Assembly: GCA_947475525.1 (NCBI GenBank)
Contig: CANJMI010000026.1
Span: 1-52,536, forward strand
Direction: 5' to 3'
Length of the DNA stretch: 52,536 nt
DNA from: Polyangiaceae bacterium
GTDB taxonomy: Bacteria; Myxococcota_A; Polyangia; Polyangiales; Polyangiaceae
Shown here: positions 9,974 through 18,299 of the stretch, piece after piece
Layout of the letters: each line of letters begins with the position of its first letter
Position numbering within the stretch: the first letter of the stretch is position 1
The notes under the pieces: model-generated
Seen by the model: only the letters and a program-made list of their open reading frames with translations
The model's database searches: none
What the model was told of the DNA's origin: nothing
Position numbers and translations under genes: made by a program

Positions 9974-11137
9974 TCAGCTCTGACACGTACAAGGGATGGG
10001 AGTGTCCGCGTTGTAGACGCGCAAGACGTTCAGCCAGGTCTTCACCTCAAGAAGATCGTTACGACACTGGTTGTTGTCGTTCTTCGTGATGAGCGCCCGC
10101 GCTCGCGTGCAGCTCGTCTGTGCCTCGGCCTCCTTGTCCGCGCCCTTGAGGCCCATCGCGATGCCACAAATGCAACTCACGTACTTGTCGCAGAAGCTCT
10201 CCGAGGTCACGGCATCGACGAACGACTGCACCTCCAGCGCCGCGCACTGCGGCGCACCGACATCGGGCCCAAGGATGCTCGTGATTTTGTCGGCCTGGCA
10301 CCTGTTGCGCGCAAGCAGACCAACGCCAAGCTTCTTGTCGTTCGCGATCTCGACGCCGTAGAGCGTGCTGTCGCTTCCGAGCTTCTCGACGACCTCCTTC
10401 GTCTTCGACGGAAGGGCCGCGCTCCCCATCGCCATAAAGAGTCCGTCGGGACACGCTGCGGGAGGTGCATCCGCACATGCCGACGCTTCAGGCGCCGGAG
10501 CGCCTGAAATGCTGCCGAAGATCCAAATGTCGTCCAAGCAGAGGTCGTTGTAGGTACCCTTGTTCACCGCCACGGCCGTCAGCTTCAGCGACTTCACCGC
10601 CTTGCCAATCTTCACACGCTTGCGGCGCCCCTTGTCGGTGAAGCGGTTGAACTCGACCGTCTCCTCACCGCCGTCCCAGGTCACTTTCATCGTCTGGAAG
10701 ACATTGTTTTTGTCCCACGCGTCGAACAGCCGGTTCGACCGCTTCGTGAACCAACCTCCGCTAACGTCGACGTACTCGACGAACGTCCCCGGCACGAAAG
10801 TCGCTTCGACCCACTCACCCGTTCCGTCGCCGGGCGAGTCCTCGGTCCACGAGGTGGTCGGCCAGCCATCGAACGCGTAGCGCGCGCCGTGGCACGCCTG
10901 CTCCGACGAGGCCTTCACGTCCGCAACCGCGCTTTTCGTAATTTCGGTAACGGTCCGCACCTCGGCAGCCGGTGCGGTTGGCACAGCACCCGCGCTCGCG
11001 GCAGGTTTTGATGTTCCCGAGCTGGAGCTCACCGATGCGGAGCCAGCGCTCGATGCGGTCGGCTTCGATTTGCAACCAACCGGAAGGACGAGACCGAGAA
11101 CCGAGAGGGCGGCGACGAGCGGACGAGCGTTGGGCAT
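9974..11137 (-). CDS. Lipoprotein with a discoidin-like (NADase-type glycan-binding) domain
   Basis: A 387-residue lipoprotein. The ATG at 11137 starts a signal peptide ending in LPVGC; the open frame continues far upstream but is antisense to the LamG gene and has no signal there. A Ser/Ala/Pro linker covers about residues 27-70. Residues about 72-205 contain ACHGARYAFDGWPTTSWTED and LKLTAVAVNKGTYNDLCLDD, matching the NADase-type glycan-binding (F5/8 discoidin-like) domain that binds sugars. The C-terminal 170 residues are a separate Cys-rich helical domain, including CDKYVSCICG and a final CTCQ, that I do not recognise. The product probably sits on the cell surface. Confidence 0.75.
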   Translation of the reverse strand: MPNARPLVAALSVLGLVLPVGCKSKPTASSAGSASVSSSSGTSKPAASAGAVPTAPAAEVRTVTEITKSAVADVKASSEQACHGARYAFDGWPTTSWTEDSPGDGTGEWVEATFVPGTFVEYVDVSGGWFTKRSNRLFDAWDKNNVFQTMKVTWDGGEETVEFNRFTDKGRRKRVKIGKAVKSLKLTAVAVNKGTYNDLCLDDIWIFGSISGAPAPEASACADAPPAACPDGLFMAMGSAALPSKTKEVVEKLGSDSTLYGVEIANDKKLGVGLLARNRCQADKITSILGPDVGAPQCAALEVQSFVDAVTSESFCDKYVSCICGIAMGLKGADKEAEAQTSCTRARALITKNDNNQCRNDLLEVKTWLNVLRVYNADTPIPCTCQS

Positions 11138-11359
11138 TTTCGAACCTACGGTGAGAAAAAAACTGCGAGAAAGCGACCCATAGCATGAGTTGACCCGCAT
11201 CGGCCCGTACCACAGGCTCGTTGGCGTCAAGTTTAATTCGTCACCACGGGCCGCCGACCTTGGTTGACGCCCCCTCCCATCAACGTTTCTCGCTCCCATT
11301 GAGGTCGCCCCATACGTTTCCCTTCGCCTGTCTCCCTTCGAGCCCTCACGCTCGCCCCC

Positions 11360-12274
11360 GTGGCCGCCATGCTGTCGCTGGCAACTCACGCGTGCGTTCC
11401 GACGCTCGTCATCGATGCCAAGTCGGACACGAGCGCTGGCTCCACGATGATCGGCAGCGGCGCGACCGGCAGCACCGGCGCGGGCGGCATGACCGGTGCA
11501 GGAGGCAGCGGCAACGCGTGTGGGGATGTTCTGACGGACGACGCCAACTGCGGCGTTTGCGGAAACGCGTGCGCGTTCAACGCGTCCTGCGTGGCCGGAA
11601 CGTGCGCTGCGCTTCCCTGCCATGCGCTCACGTTCGACGGAAAGGACGACTACGTGACCGTGCCGGCGAGCGCGGACTTCGCGTACGGCGCGGAATTCAC
11701 CGTGGAGTGGTGGATGAGGGCGAACGCCGGCGTCGACTATCCCCGCATTCTCTCCCACGAAGCAACGATGGGCGCGCCGAACACCCTCTACACGTCGTGG
11801 TCCATCGACGGGGTAAACAAGCTCGGACAGGTTCGCTTCCAGACCGCCAACAACATGCTCACTCAAGCGTCGACCACGCTTGTCGCACTCGGCGAGTGGG
11901 CCCACGTCGCGGCCGTGATCACAGGCGGAAATAAAATCACGCTCTTCGTGAACGGCGCAAAGAGCGATACGAGGCCGGCCGCCTTTAGCGGCGACACCAC
12001 CCAGGTCGCGCTCGGGATCGGTGCCCAGTTGAAATACCTCACGGATTACCCTTACGGAGGCGGCATCGGGCCGCTGCGGCTGAGCAAGGTCGCGCGCTAC
12101 GCGGGGGCGTTCAGTCCAACTTGGGGCTGGAAGGCCGATGGCGACACGCTCGCGGTGTGGAACATGTTCGAGGGAGCCGGCACGACGCTCCTCGACCAGT
12201 CGGCAGGCAAGCATGACGGCACCCTCGTCGGTCCGGGTTGGGAGACGCTTGCCGTGTGTCCCGGCGGGTCGTGA
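11360..12274 (+). CDS. LamG/concanavalin A-like lectin lipoprotein
   Basis: A 304-residue protein from a GTG at 11360. The N-terminus MAAMLSLATHACVP has a lipobox-like THAC, but the hydrophobic core is short; in the same frame upstream there are 18 more codons that would complete a signal peptide, with only an ATA as possible start. A Gly/Thr/Ser linker and a Cys-rich segment (CGVCGNACAFNASC) precede a LamG-type jelly roll at about 85-290, with FDGKDDYVTV, EWWMRANAG, GEWAHVAAVI and FVNGAKSD as typical strand motifs. It should bind carbohydrate at the cell surface. Its 3' end shares sequence with repeat copy A, and its stop overlaps the next small frame as GTGA. Confidence 0.75.
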   Translation: MAAMLSLATHACVPTLVIDAKSDTSAGSTMIGSGATGSTGAGGMTGAGGSGNACGDVLTDDANCGVCGNACAFNASCVAGTCAALPCHALTFDGKDDYVTVPASADFAYGAEFTVEWWMRANAGVDYPRILSHEATMGAPNTLYTSWSIDGVNKLGQVRFQTANNMLTQASTTLVALGEWAHVAAVITGGNKITLFVNGAKSDTRPAAFSGDTTQVALGIGAQLKYLTDYPYGGGIGPLRLSKVARYAGAFSPTWGWKADGDTLAVWNMFEGAGTTLLDQSAGKHDGTLVGPGWETLAVCPGGS

Positions 12275-12570
12275 AGCCTTCGTGGAAAAACAAGGGAACG
12301 AAGAGTGCGCAGGTGATGACCGGAAGCTACGCAAGCACGGAACTGACGAAGGTGGTCTGCGATGCGAACACACTGGGAGCTGAGGTTCGTGTGGCGAACG
12401 CAAACGGCGTCGAGCTGAAGCCCCTCGCGAACATCAAGGAGACCGGCGCCATTCAGGGACGAACGGCCACGCTCGACGCGGAGGGCACGACGCTCACCCT
12501 CAGCGGCGAGACCGGCTGCGGCGCTGACACGTTGGTCACCATGACCGTGACCTCCTACGTCTGCGAGTGA
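12271..12570 (+). CDS. Short Cys-containing protein or surviving C-terminal domain (repeat copy B)
   Basis: An open frame of 99 residues beginning with a GTG that overlaps the LamG stop codon (GTGA), so it could be translationally coupled. The product contains SYASTELTKVVCDANTL, then a beta-rich tail with GETGCGAD and a final VTSYVCE; I do not recognise it. It lacks a signal peptide, so it may be the C-terminal domain of a lost lipoprotein. The last 129 bases are almost identical to copy A at 8895-9023, with two of the three differences silent, which suggests the coding part stayed under selection after duplication. Confidence 0.4.
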   Translation: MKPSWKNKGTKSAQVMTGSYASTELTKVVCDANTLGAEVRVANANGVELKPLANIKETGAIQGRTATLDAEGTTLTLSGETGCGADTLVTMTVTSYVCE

Positions 12571-12678
12571 GCAACTCTCGCACGCGGAACGCGTTGCGCC
12601 CTCAGGGGCCCCGCCACAACGTGCACGAGCTCCATTTCGGCGATCGCGCGTGCGGGTTGGACCCACCCACTCATCCCA
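12442..12678. repeat. Direct repeat copy B (237 bp), pair with 8895-9131
   Basis: Partner of 8895-9131 at a constant offset of 3547 bp. Besides the plus-strand reading-frame end it holds, on the minus strand at 12631-12678, the last codons of a Tudor-knot gene (ending WVGPTRTRDRRN) whose stop codon has mutated from TGA to GGA and whose body is absent. So copy B lost the minus-strand gene, while copy A kept it. Confidence 0.9.
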
Positions 12679-12784
12679 CGCCGCGGCCCACCGACGACCT
12701 CGCGGGCCGTGGCCCCACGCACAACGTGGCCGGCCTCGAACGAGGCGGCATGCTACGAGCCTCGCCCCTCGGCGCTAAAACCTC

Positions 12785-14344
12785 ATGAAGACCCCCATCC
12801 GAAACCTCGTGCTCATTTTGGGCGACCAACTCGACGAACGTGGCGCCGCGCTGACGGACTTCGATCCGCAGCGCGATGCGATCTGGATGGCCGAGGTCTG
12901 CGAAGAGTCCACCCATGTCCGGTCGTCCAAACAAAGAACCACCGTCTTTCTGAGCGCGATGCGTCACTTTGCCGAGCTCCTTCGCGGCAAAGGTTGGCAC
13001 GTCGCCTACAGCACGCTCGACGACCCAAACAACTCCGGCACGCTCGCGGGGGAGCTTCGGCAAGCACTCCAGCGTTTCGAGCCCACGAAGCTCGTCGTCA
13101 CGGAACCAGGTGAATGGCGCGTGCTCCAGAGCCTTCGCTCCACAGCGCGTGAGCATGAGCTTTCCCTCGAGGTTCGCGAGGACACGCATTTTTTCAGCAG
13201 CGTCAGCGACTTTCGCCGCCATGCCGCGGGCCGAAAACAACTGCGGCTCGAGTATTTTTATCGTGAGTTGCGTCAACGAACGGGCATCTTGATGAACGGA
13301 AAAACGCCCGTCGGGGACCAATGGAATTTCGACGCCGCCAACCGTGAAAGCTTCGGAAAAGCGGGACCTGGTCCGCTGCCCGCGCCAACCCGCTTCGAAC
13401 CCGATGCGACGACCCAGGAGGTGATCCGATTGGTGAACCAACGGTTCGCCGACCATCCGGGCACGGTCACAACCTTTGGCTGGCCCGTGACGCGCGCGGA
13501 AGCCCAAAAGGTGCTCGAGGAATTCATCGAACACCGGCTTCCGAACTTCGGAACCTACCAAGATGCGATGTGGGAGGGCGAGGTGTGGCTCTACCACTCG
13601 CACCTGTCGTGCGCGCTGAACCTGAAGCTCCTCAACCCAAGAGAGGTCGTCGCGGCGGCCGAGAATGCCTTCCGTCGGGGCCGAGCACCGCTCGAAGCAA
13701 CGGAGGGTTTCATCCGCCAAGTCCTCGGTTGGCGAGAGTACGTTCGCGGCATTTATTGGACCACCATGCCCGACTACGCCGGTCGCAACGAAATGAACGC
13801 GCACGCGGCGTTGCCAGCGTTTTACTGGACGGGCGAGACGGAGATGGCGTGCCTACGCGATGCCATCGCTCAAACGCTCGAGCATGGTTACGCCCATCAC
13901 ATTCAACGTCTGATGGTCACCGGGCTCTACGCGCTTTTGATGGGCGTTACGCCCCGCGAGGTGCACGAGTGGTACCTAGGTGTGTACGTCGACGCCGTCG
14001 AGTGGGTCGAACTCCCCAACACCCTTGGCATGAGCCAGTTTGCGGACGGTGGCCGCATGGCCAGCAAGCCCTACGTCGCGAGCGGCAAGTACATCGCTCG
14101 CATGAGCAACCACTGCAAGGGCTGCCGCTTCGACCCGGCGCAATCGACCGGCGAGAGCGCGTGCCCATTCACGACCTTGTATTGGGATTACTTGAACACA
14201 CACGAGACGAAGCTCGCGGCCAACCCCCGCATGGCGATGCAGCTAAAGAATCTCAAGCGGCTTTCCGACAACGATCGACGCGCCATCGCAGCCCAGGCGT
14301 CGCTGCACAGGTCGATGGTCTACGGCGTCCCTCCCACCTCGTGA
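12785..14344 (+). CDS. Iron-sulfur bacterial cryptochrome/photolyase (FeS-BCP, (6-4) photolyase-like)
   Basis: A 519-residue flavoprotein of the deoxyribodipyrimidine photolyase-related family. The Rossmann-like antenna domain starts with LVLILGDQLDE (residues 8-18). The FAD domain contains GWREYVRGIYW (315-325) and HHIQRLMV (371-378), whose histidines match the active-site pair of (6-4) photolyases. Four cysteines expected to bind the [4Fe-4S] cluster are present: Cys356, Cys444 and Cys447 (NHCKGC) and Cys460 (ACPF). By homology it uses blue light to repair UV (6-4) photoproducts, although some members act as light sensors. It lies 177 bp upstream of a CPD photolyase, so the two main UV lesions would be covered together. 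Size is normal for the family. Confidence 0.93.
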   Translation: MKTPIRNLVLILGDQLDERGAALTDFDPQRDAIWMAEVCEESTHVRSSKQRTTVFLSAMRHFAELLRGKGWHVAYSTLDDPNNSGTLAGELRQALQRFEPTKLVVTEPGEWRVLQSLRSTAREHELSLEVREDTHFFSSVSDFRRHAAGRKQLRLEYFYRELRQRTGILMNGKTPVGDQWNFDAANRESFGKAGPGPLPAPTRFEPDATTQEVIRLVNQRFADHPGTVTTFGWPVTRAEAQKVLEEFIEHRLPNFGTYQDAMWEGEVWLYHSHLSCALNLKLLNPREVVAAAENAFRRGRAPLEATEGFIRQVLGWREYVRGIYWTTMPDYAGRNEMNAHAALPAFYWTGETEMACLRDAIAQTLEHGYAHHIQRLMVTGLYALLMGVTPREVHEWYLGVYVDAVEWVELPNTLGMSQFADGGRMASKPYVASGKYIARMSNHCKGCRFDPAQSTGESACPFTTLYWDYLNTHETKLAANPRMAMQLKNLKRLSDNDRRAIAAQASLHRSMVYGVPPTS

Positions 14345-14521
14345 GCCCTCGCCACGGTTGACTCGAAGCGGCAGGCCGCCCGCCGTCTGGCCCCGGGTCG
14401 TGTTCTCGCCTTCAAAGAGCGCACGGTGCCGCGAGCCCATGTGCGCCTGACGTGCTACGCCCACGACGGCGCGGTTTTGCCCGCCACCGCTTATGCGGCA
14501 ACCCCGAGAGATGGAACGAGC

Positions 14522-15973
14522 ATGCGCACGATTGTCTGGTTTCGCGGGAAAGACCTCCGCATCGCCGACCACGCCCCCCTCACCGACGCGGCGCGGGCGG
14601 GAGAGGTGATCCCGCTTTTTGTCCTCGATCCTTACTTTTTTGCGAAGGACCGCGCAAAGACGCTCCCGAACCGCATTCAGTTTTTGCTCTCGTCGCTGCG
14701 CTCGCTCGAAAAAAACGTAGCCGCCAAGGGCTCGCGCCTCATCGTCGTCGAGGGGCGTGCAACCGAGGTGATTCCGCGCCTTGCCGCGCAGTGGCACGCC
14801 GATAAGGTGGTCGCGCACCGCTGGGTCGAGCCGTTCGCACGGACCCGCGACGACCGCGTGAAGGCAGCGCTACGCGTTCCGTTTGAGCTCTACGAAGGCG
14901 AGACCCTCTTGCCACCCGGGACGCTGCGCACGGGAGCGGGAAAGCCGTACGCCGTGTTTAGCCAGTTCGCCAAGAGCTTCACCAAGACCGCCATCGTCGA
15001 TGACGCGCTCCCCGCGCCGAAGAGCCTCCCCGCGCTACCGGCCGACGTGCGTGCCGACGAGGTGCCGATCCCGACGATGGAGTCGCTCGGGCTGACCGAG
15101 AACCCCGCTGTCCAGTTGGGTGGTGAACGCACAGCTCATGAGCGACTCGTCCGGTTCCTCGAGCGCGCCGCCAACGCTTATGCGAACGACCGCAACCGAA
15201 TGGACCTCGAGGGTACGAGCCGACTCTCCGCGGATCTCAAGTTCGGCACGCTGTCGCCGCGTCAGGTGTGGAACCAGGCGAAGGCAAAGGTCACCGACGA
15301 CACGTCCGCGCGCGCCTACTTAAACGAGCTGCTTTGGCGCGAGTTCGCTCACTCGACCCTTTGGGACCGACCCGAACTTTTGACCGAACCGTTTCAACCG
15401 CGTTTCAAGGCGTTTCCATGGGTGCAGGATGACGCCGCCTGGCACGCGTGGTGCGAAGGGACAACGGGCTACCCCATCATGGACGCGGCAGCCCGACAGC
15501 TTCTCGGCGCGGGGTTCGTGCACAACCGCGCGCGCATGATCGCGGCGAGCTTCCTCACCAAACACCTGCTCATCGACTACCGGCGCGGCGAAGCCCACTA
15601 CATGCGCTACCTGACGGACGGCGATTGGGCGCAGAACAACGCGGGGTGGCAGTGGTCGGCCGGCTGCGGCTGCGACGCCCAACCTTACTTCCGCATCTTC
15701 AACCCCGTGACGCAGGGCGAGACGTTCGACCCGGACGGCGAGTACGTGCGCCGTTGGGTGCCCGAGCTCGCGAAGCTCCCCGCGAAGTTCATCCACAAGC
15801 CGTGGGAAGCTCCCGCGGACGTTTTGCGCGCCGCCGGGGTGTCGCTCGGAAAAAGCTACCCACGCCCGATCGTCGACCACAAAGAGAGCCGCGAGCGCTT
15901 CCTCTCCGTCGCGAAGCAGCACTTGCAAGCGCCCGTCGAGGGCCATGATCGTCTCGAGAACCAGCCAACCTAA
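14522..15973 (+). CDS. phr: Class I CPD photolyase
   Basis: A 483-residue deoxyribodipyrimidine photolyase that splits cyclobutane pyrimidine dimers using FADH- and blue light. The N-terminal domain (IVWFRGKDLRI) should bind the antenna chromophore. The FAD domain shows GTSRLSADLKFGTLSPR (231-247), WREFAH, TGYPIMDAAARQL (315-327) and NNAGWQWSAGCG (372-383). Compared by eye with E. coli PhrB, the photoreduction triad reads Trp300, Tyr353 (in place of Trp359) and Trp376. The ATG at 14522 was chosen because MRTIVWFRG is the canonical N-terminus; the frame is open further upstream. It heads an operon with a DUF2177, an acyltransferase and a DUF1295 gene. Confidence 0.95.
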   Translation: MRTIVWFRGKDLRIADHAPLTDAARAGEVIPLFVLDPYFFAKDRAKTLPNRIQFLLSSLRSLEKNVAAKGSRLIVVEGRATEVIPRLAAQWHADKVVAHRWVEPFARTRDDRVKAALRVPFELYEGETLLPPGTLRTGAGKPYAVFSQFAKSFTKTAIVDDALPAPKSLPALPADVRADEVPIPTMESLGLTENPAVQLGGERTAHERLVRFLERAANAYANDRNRMDLEGTSRLSADLKFGTLSPRQVWNQAKAKVTDDTSARAYLNELLWREFAHSTLWDRPELLTEPFQPRFKAFPWVQDDAAWHAWCEGTTGYPIMDAAARQLLGAGFVHNRARMIAASFLTKHLLIDYRRGEAHYMRYLTDGDWAQNNAGWQWSAGCGCDAQPYFRIFNPVTQGETFDPDGEYVRRWVPELAKLPAKFIHKPWEAPADVLRAAGVSLGKSYPRPIVDHKESRERFLSVAKQHLQAPVEGHDRLENQPT

Positions 15974-15987
15974 GGCCCGCGAAAAGC

Positions 15988-16416
15988 ATGACATCCTCCG
16001 CGCAATACCCGCTCGTCGCCATCGTCCTCGCCGCGGTGACCGTCACCGTCACGATGATGGTCCTCGACCTGACGTTCCTCGGCGTCATCGCGAAGTCGTT
16101 CTACGACGTGGCGCTTGGACCACTCAAGAGGCCGACCGTGCATTGGCCAGCGGCGCTCGCGTTCTACGCCATGTACGTCGGAGCGATCACCGCCTACGGG
16201 GTAGTCGGCGCCGAGAGCCTTGGCAACGCGTTCTCGCGCGGAGCGGCGCTCGGCTTCGTGTGTTACGCGACCTACGAGTTGACGAACTGGGCCGTTCTCG
16301 CGGGCTGGCCGGCACGACTCGTCCTTGTCGATATCGTGTGGGGCGTGGTGCTGACCGGGTTCGCATCGCTCGCCGGTCGGGCGGCGCTCGAACGGGCTTC
16401 CACGGCGCTTCGATGA
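15988..16416 (+). CDS. DUF2177 family membrane protein
   Basis: A 142-residue integral membrane protein with four predicted helices (about 8-32, 50-72, 80-103 and 112-132). Family signatures are the FYAMYVGAI segment after the second loop and CYATYELTNWA, close to the FYxxYxxG and ATYDLTNxA boxes of DUF2177. The biochemical role is unknown; members are often found beside photolyase genes, DUF1295 genes and cyclopropane-fatty-acid synthases in light or singlet-oxygen regulons of proteobacteria. It starts 14 bp after the photolyase, and its stop overlaps the acyltransferase start as ATGA, so the proteins are probably made together. Confidence 0.88.
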   Translation: MTSSAQYPLVAIVLAAVTVTVTMMVLDLTFLGVIAKSFYDVALGPLKRPTVHWPAALAFYAMYVGAITAYGVVGAESLGNAFSRGAALGFVCYATYELTNWAVLAGWPARLVLVDIVWGVVLTGFASLAGRAALERASTALR

Positions 16417-17477
16417 GCAAGGCGGCGCGGGAGCCCTTCCTCCAACGCTGGGGCCGTCGGGTGCTCACCATCCCTGCGTTTTTCCTCGGCGGAACGCTCT
16501 ACCTCGCGCTGTTGCCGCTGACGCTCGCGTTCACGGCGGTGCTCGACCTGCTCCGGCCTTTTGCCGGGACCTTCTCGCGAAGTCGCGCCGTGCTCATGTT
16601 CGCGCTTTACGTCGTGTGCGAGGTCGTCGGCATCGCGGTCGCGCTCGCCATTGGCGTGGCGATGCTCGGCGGCCGCCTCGGTGGCGAGGCACGCTACGTC
16701 GCTGCGAATGCGGCGCTTCAGCGGTTTTGGACGGACGCGCTCTTTTTCGGGAGTCTCCGCATCTTCGGGATGCGCGTCGCCATCGAAGGCGATGCGCTCG
16801 CGCCGTCGGGGCCCTTGCTCTTTTTCGTTCGGCATACGAGCGTCGCCGACACCGTGCTCATCGCGGCGCTGATCGCAAACCCCGCGCGGCGCCTCCTTCT
16901 CTACGTGCTCAAGCGCGAGCTTTTGTGGGATCCGTGCCTCGATCTCGTCGGGCTCCGATTGCCGAACGTGTTCGTCGCGCGGGACGGAAAACGCGGCGAG
17001 GCAGAGATTCGTGCGGTCGCGGGGCTCGCGGCGCTCCTCACACCTTCGCGCGCGGTGTTGCTCTACCCCGAGGGAACACGCTTCTCCGAAGCCAAGCGGC
17101 TCCGCGCAGCGGCTTCCTTGCGCGAACGCGGACACGCGGAGCTCGCATCCCAGGCTGACCGCATGCGCCACGTGTTGCCTCCCAAACTCGGGGGCTCTCT
17201 CGCCCTGCTCGACGCGGCGCCGGAGGTGGACGTCGTGTTCGTCGCGCACACGGGGTTCGAGGGCGCGGCGAGCCTTGCCTCGTTCTGGGGTGGCGCTCTT
17301 GTTGGCAAGACGATCCGCGTGCGACTCGAGCGGGTCCGGGCCGCTGCGATCCCAAGCGACAACCGCGATGCGTGGCTCTTTCAGCGGTGGCTCGAGCTCG
17401 ACGCTTGGGTCGCCTCGCAGCTCGCTCTGGCCACCGGCTCGGGCGGTGCAGGCGCCGCGGAGGGACCCGTCCGATGA
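16413..17477 (+). CDS. PlsC-type 1-acylglycerol-3-phosphate acyltransferase family protein
   Basis: A 354-residue membrane acyltransferase. Two to three hydrophobic segments occur in the first 100 residues (about 20-48 and 55-85). The catalytic HX4D motif is seen in RHTSVADT, and the second block is YPEGTR, which places the phosphate of the acceptor. It is therefore likely to acylate a lysophospholipid or related glycerol lipid at the inner membrane. It is longer than typical PlsC (about 240 residues) because of the N-terminal membrane region. The start ATG at 16413 overlaps the DUF2177 stop, and its own stop overlaps the next start, both as ATGA. The context suggests membrane-lipid remodelling linked to light stress. 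Confidence 0.88.
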   Translation: MSKAAREPFLQRWGRRVLTIPAFFLGGTLYLALLPLTLAFTAVLDLLRPFAGTFSRSRAVLMFALYVVCEVVGIAVALAIGVAMLGGRLGGEARYVAANAALQRFWTDALFFGSLRIFGMRVAIEGDALAPSGPLLFFVRHTSVADTVLIAALIANPARRLLLYVLKRELLWDPCLDLVGLRLPNVFVARDGKRGEAEIRAVAGLAALLTPSRAVLLYPEGTRFSEAKRLRAAASLRERGHAELASQADRMRHVLPPKLGGSLALLDAAPEVDVVFVAHTGFEGAASLASFWGGALVGKTIRVRLERVRAAAIPSDNRDAWLFQRWLELDAWVASQLALATGSGGAGAAEGPVR

Positions 17478-18289
17478 CGTTCGAACTCGTGAGAGACAAC
17501 GCGCTCCTCTTGCTCGTGCTCGTCAGCCTGCTGTGGCTCGTCAGCGTGAAGCTCCGCGACGCGAGCATCGTCGATCCGTGGTGGTCGATCCTGTTCCTGG
17601 CGGTGAGCGCACGCACGGCCGTCGTGACGGGGTTTGGCCCCCGCAACCTCGCTCTCCTCGCGCTCGTCGCAGCGTGGGCACTGCGCCTCTGGCTCCACTT
17701 GCTCGTGCGCAGTCGCGGCAAACCGGAGGATCCGCGCTACCAAGCATTTCGCGTGCGTTTCGGTGCCGAGCGGTACTGGTGGGTGTCCTTCTTTCAGGTC
17801 TTTTTGCTTCAAGGGTTGCTGGCGCTCGTCATCTCCGCACCGCTTCAGTACGCCGCGTCACGCGCGTCGTCGGAGCCCTTTCACGCGCTCGACGCGCTCG
17901 GCCTCGTCCTCTTCGCGACGGGCTTCGTGTTCGAGGCGACGGCCGACCGGCAGTTGCAGCGTTTTCGCGACGACCCGGCGAGCCGCGGACGGGTGCTCGA
18001 CACCGGACTCTTCGCGCTGACGCGCCACCCCAATTACTTCGGCGACGCGGTTCTCTGGTGCGGTTTCGGCTGCTTCGCCTCGACATCGTTCGCGGGGGCG
18101 CTCACCTGGTTCGGTCCTGCGCTGATGACGTTTCTCCTCATGCGAGTGTCCGGCGTGACGATGCTCGACGAGCACCTCACCAAGACGCGGCCCGGCTACG
18201 CCGCGTACATCGCGCGAACCCCAGGGTTTTTCCCTCGTTGGCCGAAGAAGCGCGACGGCAACGCGGTAGAATCACGCGAGACCCTTTAG
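17474..18289 (+). CDS. DUF1295 family membrane protein (steroid 5-alpha-reductase-like)
   Basis: A 271-residue protein with about six membrane helices. Family motifs are DPWWSILFL near residue 35 and the C-terminal TRHPNYFGDAVLWCGFG, the usual NADPH- or methyl-donor-site region in the steroid 5-alpha-reductase / isoprenylcysteine methyltransferase superfamily, followed by TRPGYAAYIARTPGFFP. It may reduce or otherwise modify a lipid, but the substrate is unknown. Start overlaps the acyltransferase stop by 4 bp. It is the last gene of the photolyase operon and ends 10 bp before the convergent dehydrogenase gene. Confidence 0.9.
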   Translation: MTFELVRDNALLLLVLVSLLWLVSVKLRDASIVDPWWSILFLAVSARTAVVTGFGPRNLALLALVAAWALRLWLHLLVRSRGKPEDPRYQAFRVRFGAERYWWVSFFQVFLLQGLLALVISAPLQYAASRASSEPFHALDALGLVLFATGFVFEATADRQLQRFRDDPASRGRVLDTGLFALTRHPNYFGDAVLWCGFGCFASTSFAGALTWFGPALMTFLLMRVSGVTMLDEHLTKTRPGYAAYIARTPGFFPRWPKKRDGNAVESRETL

Positions 18290-18299
18290 CCGCTCGCGC

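Noticed and set aside
11138-12403. Upstream extension of the discoidin-like lipoprotein frame
   Set aside because: Antisense to the LamG gene, highly Arg-rich and without a signal peptide; the ATG at 11137 gives a proper lipoprotein start.
12671-13804. A 377-codon minus-strand frame under the iron-sulfur photolyase
   Set aside because: Antisense shadow of a gene with all family residues intact; composition is typical of a shadow frame.
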